Source: Bin5 sp965221345
Lineage (GTDB): Bacteria > Chloroflexota > Anaerolineae > Caldilineales > Caldilineaceae
Assembly (NCBI GenBank): GCA_965221345.1
Contig: CBDCSD010000001.1
Span: forward strand, 2,046,001-2,110,000
Reading direction: 5' to 3'
DNA: 64,000 bases
The position numbers and the translations under genes were made by a program. Positions 1 to 8,983 of the stretch are shown here, piece by piece (within the stretch, counting starts at the first letter, position 1; every line of letters starts with the position of its first letter). The notes under the pieces were generated by a model. That model made no database searches. It was given only the letters and a program-made list of their open reading frames with translations, and had not been told where the DNA came from.

Positions 1-135
1 ACGGTTCGCAATCCGAAATTGGAAGAACTGCCTCTTACCGAAACGGCCGTGGCCGAGCCAAATGGGCATCGGCTTCGAACACGATACGGCAGTGTCATAC
101 TTTCGCCGCCACCGGGCGCGGACGCGCTGACAGCG

Positions 136-1122
<987 letters not shown>

Positions 1123-1144
1123 TTCGAAATAGGGCAATTCTGCG

Positions 1145-1267
1145 GTGGTTGACCCCAACCAAGAGGAACGGTTTTCCCAGTTGGAGAGGGACGTCAGCCA
1201 ACCAAGAGGCGAGTTTGCAGAAGTCAATGGCGAGTTGCGGCTCCTGAAAAGGTTATTTGGCATCTGA
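1145..1267 (+). other. Possible remnant of a short coiled-coil peptide in a gene-poor gap
   Basis: Between moaA and the Fe-S carrier gene (1123-1447) no normal gene is visible. A 40-codon frame with a GTG start has a heptad-like hydrophobic pattern (RFSQLERDV, then GELRLLKRLFGI), resembling the tail of short coiled-coil proteins. There is no convincing ribosome binding site and an in-frame TAG lies 15 bases upstream. It may be a decayed gene end or chance. The remaining 180 bases are AT-richer and probably hold the promoter of the next gene. Confidence 0.2.
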
Positions 1268-1447
1268 CAAACTTCAATAATCGCATCCGTGACAGCCGTC
1301 CTGTATTACATCTATGTCTGATTCCGAAGAGAGTGAGGCGAAACCGTGCCCTTATTCATATTTAGTTCAGAGCAAGAACTTAAGTAAACGTCGAAGTTCC
1401 AACTAAGTCACTATGTCAGATTCATCCATTCATTCAAGGAGATTCCA

Positions 1448-1870
1448 ATGGACATTGCTCTGGCCGACACCAAAACAACTGTAGTGACACTAACGGAAAA
1501 TGCTGCAGAGAAACTCGGCGGCATTCTCGAACAGAAGGGTCTGCGCGAGTCGCACGCGTTGCGGGTCTTTGTCAAGGGCGGCGGCTGTGGAGGGATGCAG
1601 TACGGCATGACCTTTGACGACGATATCCAGGAGGCGGATCAGGTTTTTGAGCAGTATGGCATGCGCGTTGTGATCGATCCAACGAGCTTCGTTTACGTTG
1701 GTGGATCCAGCATCGATTACATCGATAATCTGATGGGCGGCGGATTCCATATTGAGAATCCCAACGCCGCCAGCTCGTGCGGCTGCGGCAGCAGTTTCCG
1801 CACCAATGGTGACGAGGCTGGCGCGGCTGCCGGCGCCGGCGCCGGCTGCGGCAGTGGCTGCGGCCACTAG
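1448..1870 (+). CDS. A-type iron-sulfur cluster carrier (HesB/IscA/ErpA family)
   Basis: A-type carriers hold and pass on [Fe-S] clusters during maturation of cytoplasmic Fe-S proteins. The fold is complete and the three cluster cysteines are present: Cys47 in GGGCGGMQYG, and Cys111 and Cys113 in SSCGCGSSF. The ATG follows a strong AAGGAG ribosome binding site. The protein is 140 aa, longer than the usual 105-120. The excess is an Ala/Gly-rich tail ending GCGSGCGH, which adds two further Cys (134, 138) and a His. It sits between moaA and a set of sulfur/radical-SAM genes whose products also need Fe-S clusters. Which subtype (IscA, ErpA or SufA) it represents cannot be told by eye. Confidence 0.93.
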   Translation: MDIALADTKTTVVTLTENAAEKLGGILEQKGLRESHALRVFVKGGGCGGMQYGMTFDDDIQEADQVFEQYGMRVVIDPTSFVYVGGSSIDYIDNLMGGGFHIENPNAASSCGCGSSFRTNGDEAGAAAGAGAGCGSGCGH

Positions 1871-1994
1871 TCGTTAAAGTTAAGAATCGAATTGGCGGAG
1901 GCGAGAAAGTCCGCTGCATGCCACCGGCTGCCCGTCGCAGGATCGGACGGGCAGTTGGCAGTGTGCCCATTGGTATTCGACTGGTTGGAGTCCT

Positions 1995-2387
1995 ATGCAG
2001 GCCCGTTATTACACTTTGGACGAGGCAAAAGCCGCGCTCCCCATAGTCAAGGCGCTGATGTCACAGGTGCAGGAGGCGCGCACCGAGATCATCCGTCTGC
2101 GTCCCGAAATCTGGCCTGTACTGCAGAAGGCTGCCCAAAACGGCGGCAACGCCGCAGCCGGAACAGTCTTTTCCCAATTCAACAAGCTGGAGACGGGCGT
2201 AAAGGCCATTCTGGAGATGGGTATCCTTGTCAAGGATGTCGATATGGGCCTGATCGATTTTCTGTCGATTCGCAACGGGCGCGAAATCTATCTCTGCTGG
2301 AAACATGGTGAAGAAGACCTCAGCTTTTGGCACGATGTCAACACCGGTTTCGGGGGCCGTCAACCGATCGATCCCGCCGATTTTTGA
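1995..2387 (+). CDS. DUF2203 family protein
   Basis: This 130-aa protein matches my memory of DUF2203. It has an N-terminal helical half beginning RYYTLDEAKAALP and a C-terminal signature with DVDMGLIDF, GREIYLCWKHGE and FWHDVNTGFGGRQP. The family is soluble and of unknown function. The conserved Trp, His, Asp and Arg in the last 40 residues suggest a binding site, but nothing in the sequence names a ligand. It lies about 120 bases after the Fe-S carrier and 90 bases before the rhodanese on the same strand. The ATG at 1995 is the only start before the conserved block. Confidence 0.85.
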   Translation: MQARYYTLDEAKAALPIVKALMSQVQEARTEIIRLRPEIWPVLQKAAQNGGNAAAGTVFSQFNKLETGVKAILEMGILVKDVDMGLIDFLSIRNGREIYLCWKHGEEDLSFWHDVNTGFGGRQPIDPADF

Positions 2388-2474
2388 TCGCAGGCTAGAG
2401 ATTCTCTGTCCGAAGCAAAATCTGTCCTTCAGAAAAAACGTATAAACGAAGACAGGATAGCGAGAGCAGAAACT

Positions 2475-2846
2475 ATGCCCAATCCGTATAGCGCCCCGGA
2501 AATAAGTGTGCATGATGTAGTAGACAAACAACAGCAAGGCACAGAGTTTCTGTTAATAGACGTACGCGAACCCAATGAACTGGAGTTGGCAAGTCTACCG
2601 GCTGGAGAGTTCATCAAATTGCCCTTGAGCGAACTGCGCGAGCGGCGGCTCGACGCACTGCCGGAAGCCTTGAACCAGAACAAGGACGCGGACGTTGTCC
2701 TGTTCTGCCACAAGGGGTTACGCAGCGCGCAGGTGACGGTATTTCTGCGTCAACAGGGCTGGTCAAATGCAGTCAGTATGGCCGGCGGTATTGACGCCTG
2801 GGCTGAAGAGATCGACGAATCCGTCGGCAAATATGCCAACCTGTAA
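2475..2846 (+). CDS. Single-domain rhodanese-like sulfurtransferase
   Basis: Rhodanese domains carry sulfur as a cysteine persulfide. This 123-aa protein is one complete domain without a signal peptide, so it acts in the cytoplasm. The start of the fold (LLIDVREPNELEL) and the active loop (Cys78 in CHKGLRS) are both intact, as is the closing motif MAGGIDAW. The loop has six residues, as in thiosulfate/persulfide transferases and unlike the seven-residue Cdc25-type loop. It lies just upstream of a B12-binding radical SAM gene and after an Fe-S carrier, so supplying sulfur to Fe-S enzymes is a reasonable inference. The exact acceptor is unknown. Confidence 0.92.
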   Translation: MPNPYSAPEISVHDVVDKQQQGTEFLLIDVREPNELELASLPAGEFIKLPLSELRERRLDALPEALNQNKDADVVLFCHKGLRSAQVTVFLRQQGWSNAVSMAGGIDAWAEEIDESVGKYANL

Positions 2847-2939
2847 ATAGTTGCCGAATCCTCGGAGATGGCGAGGGCCCGTGTCGACGATCCCGGTCAC
2901 GATTGACCAATTCTGTACTCGAAGTTGGAGGAGCATCTG

Positions 2940-4397
2940 GTGAATTCCTTCTGGCCCTGGAGCAGGGAACGCAAGAGCGATATCGTTTGGATCGATCTCG
3001 GCGACTTGGGTGATCTGGTCTATCCTCAGGGTCCACATGAGCAGTGGCAGGACCACGGGCTTGGGCTGTTGCGCACCATATTGCAGCAGAACGGTATAGA
3101 AACTGACATTGTCTCTACGCGTGCCGTCACTACGTGGGAACAGTTGGCTCGGAAGCTCCCTGGTTATAAGATGGCTCTGATGAATGTGCGCAGCTACACT
3201 TTTCCGGTGGCTTTGAAGGCTGCGCAGATCTTCAAGGAGATCAATCCCGACGGATTGGTCCTGGCCGGCGGCATGCATGCAACGGTCGCGCCGGACGAGA
3301 TGGCCGAAGTTGAGGCCTTCGACAAGATTTGCCAGGGGGCAGGCGAAGAGATCATCGTCGACCTGGTGCGAGACCCCGACAGTTTTTCCAGGGTGTTCCT
3401 GGGCCAGGGCTCACGCTCCATGGCCGACTGGCCGGAGATCGATCGGGAACTGTGGCCCAAACCGGCAAACTGGAAAGAGGCGCTCGCCAATGCGCGGCCT
3501 CGGCGTGCTCTACGCGCCAGCAAACTGGAGCGAAACTTCAACTGGCCGATGGAGCCGGAGTGCGGCTGGGGACCACCGCCGGTCGCCACCATTATCACCA
3601 GCCGGGTCTGCCCGTGGCAGTGCGTATTCTGCAATGAGGCTTCCTACATCCCCAACATGGGTCGCCGCCCTGTTGCCATGGTGATCGACGAACTGAACGC
3701 GCTCGACGAGAAGTACGGCGTCGGTTCGGTAGTTATCCACGATTCCATGTTTTTCCAAAACCCCAAGTGGCTGCAGGAGTGGATCGAAGAGTATCCCCGC
3801 CGCGCCAATAAGTTATGGCCCTATTGGGCGGCCGGACGCGCCGACACCGTGCGCCAGTGGCCGGAGCTTTTCACAGCGCTGGTCCGCGAGACAAACTGGA
3901 ACCTGATTTCGATCGGGTTCGAGTCGGGCAGCGACCGCATTCTGAAGTTGCTCAACAAGGAATGCACCGAAGAGGACAACAACTTCGCCATCGATCTTGT
4001 CAACCGTATAGGTGATGAGATGGAAGCGGAGGGGAAGGTGGCGCCCGTCTTCTGGTCAAACATCATGCTGGGCATCCCTGGCGAAACCGATGAGGATGCC
4101 TTCAAGACGATGCGCATGCTCAAACGGATGAAGCGGGTCTTCCCGTCCATCTCCTACTATGCGCCCTATCCCGGCTCCGCTCTGGGCTTTCAGTTGATCG
4201 CCGAGGGCAAAAGCCTGATGAGTATGGACAACTATCACCGCTTCCCGGACGACGAAAAGGTAAAGGGCGTCAACTATAGTTTCTACCGGGAACTGCTTGC
4301 CGGCAAGTTTGACGCCGAAGTGAATCGCGGCCTGTCCAAGGATGAGCAGCAGCGGGGCTACAAAGGAATGTACCAGCAGGCACTGGTAAAGGCGTAA
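2940..4397 (+). CDS. B12-binding-domain radical SAM protein
   Basis: This is a cobalamin-binding radical SAM enzyme of unknown substrate. Residues 1-150 form a B12-binding Rossmann-like domain (LLRTILQQNGIETDIV, then LVLAGGMHATVAPDEM and ICQGAGEEII). The radical SAM core follows, with cluster cysteines 224, 228 and 231 in CPWQCVFC. The TIM-barrel part includes GFESGSDRILKLLNK and IMLGIPGETDEDAF. The B12 domain lacks the base-off DxHxxG motif. I prefer the GTG at 2940 because GGAGGAG sits six bases upstream; the TTG at 2925 would add five residues. Only three bases separate it from the next gene, so the three genes to 4987 look like one unit. Related enzymes methylate unactivated carbons or rearrange rings. 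Confidence 0.9.
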   Translation: MNSFWPWSRERKSDIVWIDLGDLGDLVYPQGPHEQWQDHGLGLLRTILQQNGIETDIVSTRAVTTWEQLARKLPGYKMALMNVRSYTFPVALKAAQIFKEINPDGLVLAGGMHATVAPDEMAEVEAFDKICQGAGEEIIVDLVRDPDSFSRVFLGQGSRSMADWPEIDRELWPKPANWKEALANARPRRALRASKLERNFNWPMEPECGWGPPPVATIITSRVCPWQCVFCNEASYIPNMGRRPVAMVIDELNALDEKYGVGSVVIHDSMFFQNPKWLQEWIEEYPRRANKLWPYWAAGRADTVRQWPELFTALVRETNWNLISIGFESGSDRILKLLNKECTEEDNNFAIDLVNRIGDEMEAEGKVAPVFWSNIMLGIPGETDEDAFKTMRMLKRMKRVFPSISYYAPYPGSALGFQLIAEGKSLMSMDNYHRFPDDEKVKGVNYSFYRELLAGKFDAEVNRGLSKDEQQRGYKGMYQQALVKA

Positions 4398-4400
4398 GGG

Positions 4401-4607
4401 ATGAGCAGCTTTTCCAATCCCCACTACATGTACTTGTTTGACATGGAGAACGGCAAGAAGAAACTTGCCTACGGGCAAAGCCCGGAAGATGCGCTCGACA
4501 TCCTGCGCTTGCGCCTGTCAGACGAGGAAATGTTGCAGATCAAAGCGAACCAATACGTGAAGATCAACCAGCGCAAGCTGCAAGAGCACGTCAACGAACT
4601 GGGATGA
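4401..4607 (+). CDS. 68-aa hypothetical protein coupled to a radical SAM enzyme
   Basis: I do not recognise this 68-aa protein. It is charged and soluble, has no Cys, no signal peptide and no membrane segment. It reads as a short N-terminal strand region (NPHYMYLFDMENGKKKLAYG) followed by two amphipathic helices rich in Leu, Lys, Gln and Glu. It starts three bases after the radical SAM stop codon, and its TGA overlaps the ATG of the following gene. That coupling argues that it is a real gene working with the enzyme. It could be a partner or chaperone; a peptide substrate is conceivable but it lacks the usual core-peptide look. Confidence 0.7.
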   Translation: MSSFSNPHYMYLFDMENGKKKLAYGQSPEDALDILRLRLSDEEMLQIKANQYVKINQRKLQEHVNELG

Positions 4608-4987
4608 TCCTGCGCGCCGCGGCCGCGAGAATAAGCGCGGGACTGCGTGCCATTTTTCGGCTTCAGACGCTCCCCACCCCACACAACGCCATCTCCCCGT
4701 CGCAGACGCGTCTCCTGCATGCGCTGCTGCGCGGCGACACGCTCAAATCCCACCGCTATCTCGACGGCGGCAAAGAATACCGGCTCCATCCTCTCGACGG
4801 CGAGCCGACTCCAGTCGCGGCGCAGGACGTTCGATCACTTGAGGAAAAGGGCCTGCTGCTCAGCAATCAGAAATTCCCCGCGGCCACCCTGAGCCTGTCA
4901 GAGCGGGGCCGGCGGGCCGCTGAGGATGCTGAGGAATCAAACGAGGCGGCCTCCCCTTCCGACATTTCGACCGCCATTTCTCGGTAG
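4604..4987 (+). CDS. 127-aa protein with winged-helix-like domain
   Basis: This gene starts on the ATGA that closes the 68-aa gene, so it is translationally coupled. The protein has an N-terminal amphipathic stretch. Residues from about 30 to 105 look like a small winged helix: helix (QTRLLHALLRG), turn with a basic strand (LKSHRYLDGGKEYRLHP), a second helix (VAAQDVRSLEEKGLL) and a closing hairpin (AATLSLSERGRRAAED). The tail is acidic and Ser/Ala-rich. The fold assignment is by pattern only. Winged helices bind DNA, but similar folds also recognise peptides in modification systems, which is notable beside a radical SAM enzyme. Confidence 0.65.
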   Translation: MILRAAAARISAGLRAIFRLQTLPTPHNAISPSQTRLLHALLRGDTLKSHRYLDGGKEYRLHPLDGEPTPVAAQDVRSLEEKGLLLSNQKFPAATLSLSERGRRAAEDAEESNEAASPSDISTAISR

Positions 4988-5028
4988 GAAATCGGTGAGG
5001 TGATGCAAAAAGCTTGGCCTGCAACTCC

Positions 5029-5874
5029 TCAAGATCCGCCGGCTTCACCTGCCTCAGGCAGCGTCACACCAAGGTCCTCCGGCGTTTCCCCACCATAGGG
5101 ATTGTTGAACTCGACTTTGGGAAACGAAGAGTCGGTGATTTCGACGGACTGGCCTGGCCCTAACTCCGACAACATGCGATGGATATTTTCGGCAGTTGTG
5201 CGAAAGGCTGCCACGTTGATCCCCTGGCATTCGTCCGCCAGGCCCCGTAGCTTCGGCAGGCCGCGGCGAAACATCTTCAACGCGCCTCGCCGGTTGCCCC
5301 GCTCCATCTGCAGAAAAGCTACCCCAACCTGCAGGATGCCCTGGTACAGATCGCGTACCGGGCGCGACTCTTCGTTCCAGGCCAACTCCAAGTATTCATG
5401 CTGATCAAAGAATCGGCCCTGGTTGAAGGCAAGCAACCCGGCGACTGCGGCCCGGCTGGGCGGATCTGCGCAGCCGTCTAGATGCCGGACCGGTGGATGT
5501 ATATGGCGTTCAACCACCGCCACCAGCTCCTCCATCATGCGGCTGCGCGCCCAGGCATGATCAGCGCCGGCTTTGCGCGCCTTTTGTAGCGTCGCCACGT
5601 CCACATGGCTGCCAAATGCATATATCGGTGTCTGGCGTGTGTGAGGCTTCATCTTGCATTGGCGGACAGCCGTTTCCCAGTCTCCAGGCGTCTTCAGATC
5701 AAGCAAGGTAAGGGCGGGAAAGGTACGTTCGACCGCGGCAACGAACAGGTCTGCATCCTCAACGGTGATTGGATCTCCGCCCGCAGCGCGCACAACGTCC
5801 TCCAGCCTGACCGAAAAAAACAGGTCCTGCTCCAGGATTACCACTGCAGGTCTGTACTGCTCAGTGTCTGCCAT
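5029..5874 (-). CDS. Receiver-like domain fused to DUF309
   Basis: The N-terminal 115 residues look like a response-regulator receiver (VVILEQDLFF, LTLLDLKTPGDW). The usual Lys near the end of the domain is replaced in the stretch AGADHAWARS, so phosphorylation is doubtful. The C-terminal part is DUF309: GLLAFNQGRFFDQHEYLE, then RDLYQGILQVGVAFLQ and RGNRRGALKMFRRGLPKL. DUF309 is a small all-helical domain of unknown function with conserved His, Glu and Arg, all present here. I chose the ATG at 5874 because GGAGG lies five bases upstream; an ATG at 5886 is also possible. The gene faces away from xseB and convergently meets the winged-helix gene. Confidence 0.85.
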   Translation of the reverse strand: MADTEQYRPAVVILEQDLFFSVRLEDVVRAAGGDPITVEDADLFVAAVERTFPALTLLDLKTPGDWETAVRQCKMKPHTRQTPIYAFGSHVDVATLQKARKAGADHAWARSRMMEELVAVVERHIHPPVRHLDGCADPPSRAAVAGLLAFNQGRFFDQHEYLELAWNEESRPVRDLYQGILQVGVAFLQMERGNRRGALKMFRRGLPKLRGLADECQGINVAAFRTTAENIHRMLSELGPGQSVEITDSSFPKVEFNNPYGGETPEDLGVTLPEAGEAGGS

Positions 5875-6107
5875 CTCGTCCTCCATCCCAATTTAACTCC
5901 TTCCAAGTCGTCCAAGAAGCGGAGAAGAATAGCTGTCGAATCTTGCCCCGGCGCGGGCCAGGGGAACAGTTCTTTCAGTCCAATGTTCAGAACAGGCTAA
6001 CACAGATCTGCTCGCCAGGGGAACTGCGCCGCCTCCTCCCCCTTTGCCGCAAAAGGCATTCCATTTGGTATACTGTTATCGAATAGGCTTGCACAGAGAG
6101 GGGAACA

Positions 6108-6359
6108 ATGGAAAGTCAGCAGAAAGCAGCCGAAAAGGTTGCGGAACTCTCTTATGAGGAATGCTACGCCCGGCTTCAGACGGTACTGGAGAGGCTTGAG
6201 GCAGCCGACCTGCCCCTCGCCGACTCCTTGGACTTGTACGAGACAGGGATGGTATTGGCTGCGCGCTGCGGCGACCTGCTTGAAGAGGCTGAACTGCGGG
6301 TCAGGCAATGGCAGCCGGACGGAACGGTCTCCGAGTTAAGCGGGGCCCAGGATCACTAG
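6108..6359 (+). CDS. xseB: Exodeoxyribonuclease VII small subunit
   Basis: XseB binds the catalytic subunit XseA to form exonuclease VII, which degrades single-stranded DNA into oligonucleotides. The 83-aa protein shows the family pattern of two helices in a hairpin: LSYEECYARLQTVLERLE, a short LPLADSLDLYETGM link, and GDLLEEAELRVRQW. Length and motif order are typical. A GAGAGGGG ribosome binding site precedes the ATG. xseA, often adjacent in other genomes, is not in this window. The gene lies four bases before the divergent PAP2 gene and is probably cotranscribed with it. Confidence 0.93.
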   Translation: MESQQKAAEKVAELSYEECYARLQTVLERLEAADLPLADSLDLYETGMVLAARCGDLLEEAELRVRQWQPDGTVSELSGAQDH

Positions 6360-6363
6360 ATCG

Positions 6364-6810
6364 ATGCAGATATTTGGATTCGGTGCCGTCATCTGGCTAC
6401 CCTTGAGCGTTGGCTTTATAGTGCAGCTCTACAAGTTTCTCTTCGAATGGATTCTGCGGCGCGATTTCGATCTACGAGTTCTGGCCCGTGCCGGCGGCAT
6501 GCCCAGCAGCCATGCCGCCATGGTCTGCAGTCTGGTTTCCGCCATCGGCTATCGATCCGGCCCGCGCAGCGACGTCTTTGCTCTGGCCGCCGTCTTCGCC
6601 CTGGTTGTCATGTACGACGCCACCGGTGTGCGCCGGGCCGCTGGCAAGCAGGCAGAAGTCCTGAATCAGATCTTGCGCGAGCTGTTCACCGGTCAGCCTG
6701 TCAGTGAAGAGGAGTTGAAGGAACTGATCGGCCATACACCCACAGAAGTCTACGTCGGCGCGCTCATAGGTGTACTCTACACAGTTCTGTGGTTTCAACT
6801 CGCTCCCTGA
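6364..6810 (+). CDS. Divergent PAP2 family (DUF212) membrane protein
   Basis: This 148-aa integral membrane protein belongs to the divergent PAP2 family, distant relatives of acid phosphatase/vanadium peroxidase enzymes. The hallmark blocks are all present: AGGMPSSHAAMV near residue 44, VMYDATGVRRAAGKQA, and LIGHTPTEVYVGALIG. Hydrophobic segments lie at about residues 5-22, 50-66, 78-88 and 130-146. The conserved Ser-His and Arg residues fit a phosphatase-like site, but the natural substrate of the bacterial family is not known; lipid phosphates are the usual guess. It follows xseB by four bases and ends convergently with the M20 dipeptidase. Confidence 0.9.
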   Translation: MQIFGFGAVIWLPLSVGFIVQLYKFLFEWILRRDFDLRVLARAGGMPSSHAAMVCSLVSAIGYRSGPRSDVFALAAVFALVVMYDATGVRRAAGKQAEVLNQILRELFTGQPVSEEELKELIGHTPTEVYVGALIGVLYTVLWFQLAP

Positions 6811-6840
6811 CCACCCCGAAAGACGCCCCTTTATCAGTTC

Positions 6841-8223
6841 TTATTGCGACGGTGTCGCTTCGCCCAGCTTCTCCAGCAGCCGGCAGTAGGCAACCTGCCC
6901 CTTGCGAAAGCTGGCCAACCGGAAAAACTCGTCCGGCGCGTGGAAATTTTCATCTTCAATTCCAAAGGCGAAGCTGATCGTATCGGCCCCCAGTTGCTCT
7001 CGGAAAACACCGGTGATAGGGATACTGCCGCCGCTACGTGTCTGGTAGGGTTCCCGGCCGTACATTTCCTGTAGAACCGCGGCCGCCGCCCGGTTTCCCC
7101 AGTGATCCGCCGTGATGCTGTAAGGCCTGCCGAGGATCGACAGGGGAGAAACGTCTACTGTCACCCCCGGCGGCGCATGTTGTGAAATATGCTCCTGCAA
7201 CAGGGCGATGATGCGGGCAGGATCCTGGTCGGCAACCAATCGGCAGGTAATCTTTGCATGCGCCGAGTTGGGCAAGACCGTCTTGATTCCCTCCTCTTGG
7301 AAGCCGCCCCAGATGCCGTTCATCTCCAATGTCGGGCGAATCCAGCCGCGCTCGCGGTTCGTGTAACCCGGCTCGCCGAATTCCTCTTTCAGCCCCAACT
7401 GCTCCAGGTATTCGTCACCCTCGAAAGGAACGCCGGCTATGGCGGCCCGTTCCTCTGCAGTAAACTCTACTACATCATCGTAGAATCCCTCCACCGCCAC
7501 CGTTCCGTCAGCCCGGCGGAGCGAGCCCAGGATCTGCGTCAGCGCGTGAATCGGGTTCTGTATTCTGCCACCGTGTAGACCGGAATGGAGGTCTGATGAA
7601 GCGCCAAGCACATCTATCTGTATTCCACAGATGCCGCGCAGAGACATCAGCAGGATCGGCTCGGTTTCGCTGTATTGGCCGCCGTCGGCGCTGACCGCAA
7701 GGTCGCAGGCAAATCGATCCCGGTGGGGTGGCATGAAATCGGGAATCTGTGGACTGCCAATCTCCTCCTGGCCTTCGAAGCAGAATTTCAGGTTGACAGG
7801 CGCAGCCCCATCCCCTTGCAGGAACGCCTCGACCGCGAGAATCGGCGCCAGCATATTGCCTTTGTCGTCGGACGCGCCGCGGGCATAAACCCGATCCCCA
7901 ATAATCTTTGGCTCAAAAGGCGGATGTGTCCACAATTCAACCGGATCGACAGGCTGCACGTCGAAGTGACCGTAGATCATGACTGTCGGCTTGCCAGGGG
8001 CATGCAGCCAGTCGCCGTAAACCACCGGATGGCCGCCCGTCGGCAGAACTTCGACGTTTTCCACACCGGCAGCGGTCAGACGTTGCGCAACCCAATCTCC
8101 GGCGCGAGCAACGTCTTCGGCGCGCTCCGGCAGCGCTGAGATGCTGGGGATACGAAGAAACTCAAGCAGTTCTTCGAGGAATCTCTGCTTGTGGGAATCA
8201 AGGTAGGTCTGGTATGCCGCCAT
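6841..8223 (-). CDS. M20 family dipeptidase
   Basis: This is a cytoplasmic zinc dipeptidase of the M20 (CPG2/DapE/ArgE) family, 460 aa. Metal and catalytic motifs are in place: GHFDVQP near residue 84 (His ligand and catalytic Asp), YARGASDDKGNML (bridging Asp) and FCFEGQEEIGS (catalytic Glu and Glu ligand). The dimerisation lid domain starts near DVLGASSDLHSGLHGG, and the last ligand region is near the C-terminus (FAFGIEDENFHAPDE). The frame continues far upstream, but homology starts at the ATG at 8223, which has AGGAG eight bases before it. The upstream extension is antisense to the chorismate mutase gene and was dropped. Confidence 0.92.
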   Translation of the reverse strand: MAAYQTYLDSHKQRFLEELLEFLRIPSISALPERAEDVARAGDWVAQRLTAAGVENVEVLPTGGHPVVYGDWLHAPGKPTVMIYGHFDVQPVDPVELWTHPPFEPKIIGDRVYARGASDDKGNMLAPILAVEAFLQGDGAAPVNLKFCFEGQEEIGSPQIPDFMPPHRDRFACDLAVSADGGQYSETEPILLMSLRGICGIQIDVLGASSDLHSGLHGGRIQNPIHALTQILGSLRRADGTVAVEGFYDDVVEFTAEERAAIAGVPFEGDEYLEQLGLKEEFGEPGYTNRERGWIRPTLEMNGIWGGFQEEGIKTVLPNSAHAKITCRLVADQDPARIIALLQEHISQHAPPGVTVDVSPLSILGRPYSITADHWGNRAAAAVLQEMYGREPYQTRSGGSIPITGVFREQLGADTISFAFGIEDENFHAPDEFFRLASFRKGQVAYCRLLEKLGEATPSQ

Positions 8224-8472
8224 GCCTGTTGCTCCTAAATTCGAATTTCGGTCCACCTGTTGGGCGCATTCTACTTCAGAGAGAAGCCGCCGGGCAAGGG
8301 CGGGACTCCCTCCGTCGACCGCAGCATCCAAACTCCGATATGGGCCAACCCATTCTGTAAACACTCTTGACTGAGGCGAGTCTGCAGATTCCTTGAACCG
8401 TATGCTTCCTCCAGGCCCGCCATCTGCTTGCAGCGCCAGCAAGGAAATACAGGGGTATAAATGCCCTTTCGC

Positions 8473-8501
8473 TTTGTTTTCAGCCGCGTTTGAGGTAGAA
8501 T
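8473..8501 (+). promoter_or_regulatory. Possible sigma70 promoter for the chorismate mutase gene
   Basis: In the 327-base divergent gap (8224-8550) I see TTTGTT at 8473 and TAGAAT at 8496 separated by 17 bases, about 50 bases before the ATG at 8551. The -10 matches the consensus in five of six places and the -35 is weak. Nothing else is recognisable in this gap. Confidence 0.35.
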
Positions 8502-8550
8502 GCTCCCCCAGATCAGGATAGCGCCCACATCCCCAGTGACAGGATTCCCA

Positions 8551-8877
8551 ATGATAGAACCCAAGGACTGCGAAACGCTCGCCGAGGTACGGACGGAAAT
8601 CGATCGTCTCGATCAGTCGCTCATCAATACCATCAGCCGGCGGCAGAAGTATGTCCACGCGGCGGCTCGCTTCAAGCGCAGCGAAAAAGATGTGCATGCG
8701 CCCGAGCGGCAGCGCCAGATGATGGCTGCACGGAGGCTCTGGGCCGAGACCGAAGGCGTGGACCCGGATCTTATCGAGTCGCTTTTTCGCACGATGGTCG
8801 ATCACTTTGTCTCCGCCGAACTGACAATCCTTTCAGAAAGGGAGAATCAGAAGGCGGACGGTAAGTCCTCTACATGA
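8551..8877 (+). CDS. AroQ-type chorismate mutase, PchB-like
   Basis: This 108-aa helical protein belongs to the AroQ fold that rearranges chorismate to prephenate. Its text is closest to PchB (isochorismate pyruvate lyase): start PKDCETLAEVRTEIDRLD, then RRQKYVHAAARFK, VHAPERQRQMM and RRLWAETEGVDP. PchB-type enzymes make salicylate from isochorismate and also have weak mutase activity. No isochorismate synthase or siderophore genes are nearby, so function cannot be fixed between mutase and lyase. The ATG at 8551 was chosen because the PchB-like homology starts there; an in-frame start at 8500 lies in the putative promoter. The stop is close to the GT4 gene. Confidence 0.85.
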   Translation: MIEPKDCETLAEVRTEIDRLDQSLINTISRRQKYVHAAARFKRSEKDVHAPERQRQMMAARRLWAETEGVDPDLIESLFRTMVDHFVSAELTILSERENQKADGKSST

Positions 8878-8983
8878 ATCGACGAGGCGGTTGCCGGTGG
8901 TTGCGCTGAAAAGGCCAGCTCTTGAGCCCCTCGAATACAAGAGCGGTGAAACTGGCCCCGAGGATTGGAGGAGCCGGGTACGC

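Noticed and set aside
8224..8805. Long N-terminal extension of the M20 dipeptidase frame
   Set aside because: It is antisense to the chorismate mutase gene, has no family similarity, and a good ATG with AGGAG lies at 8223.
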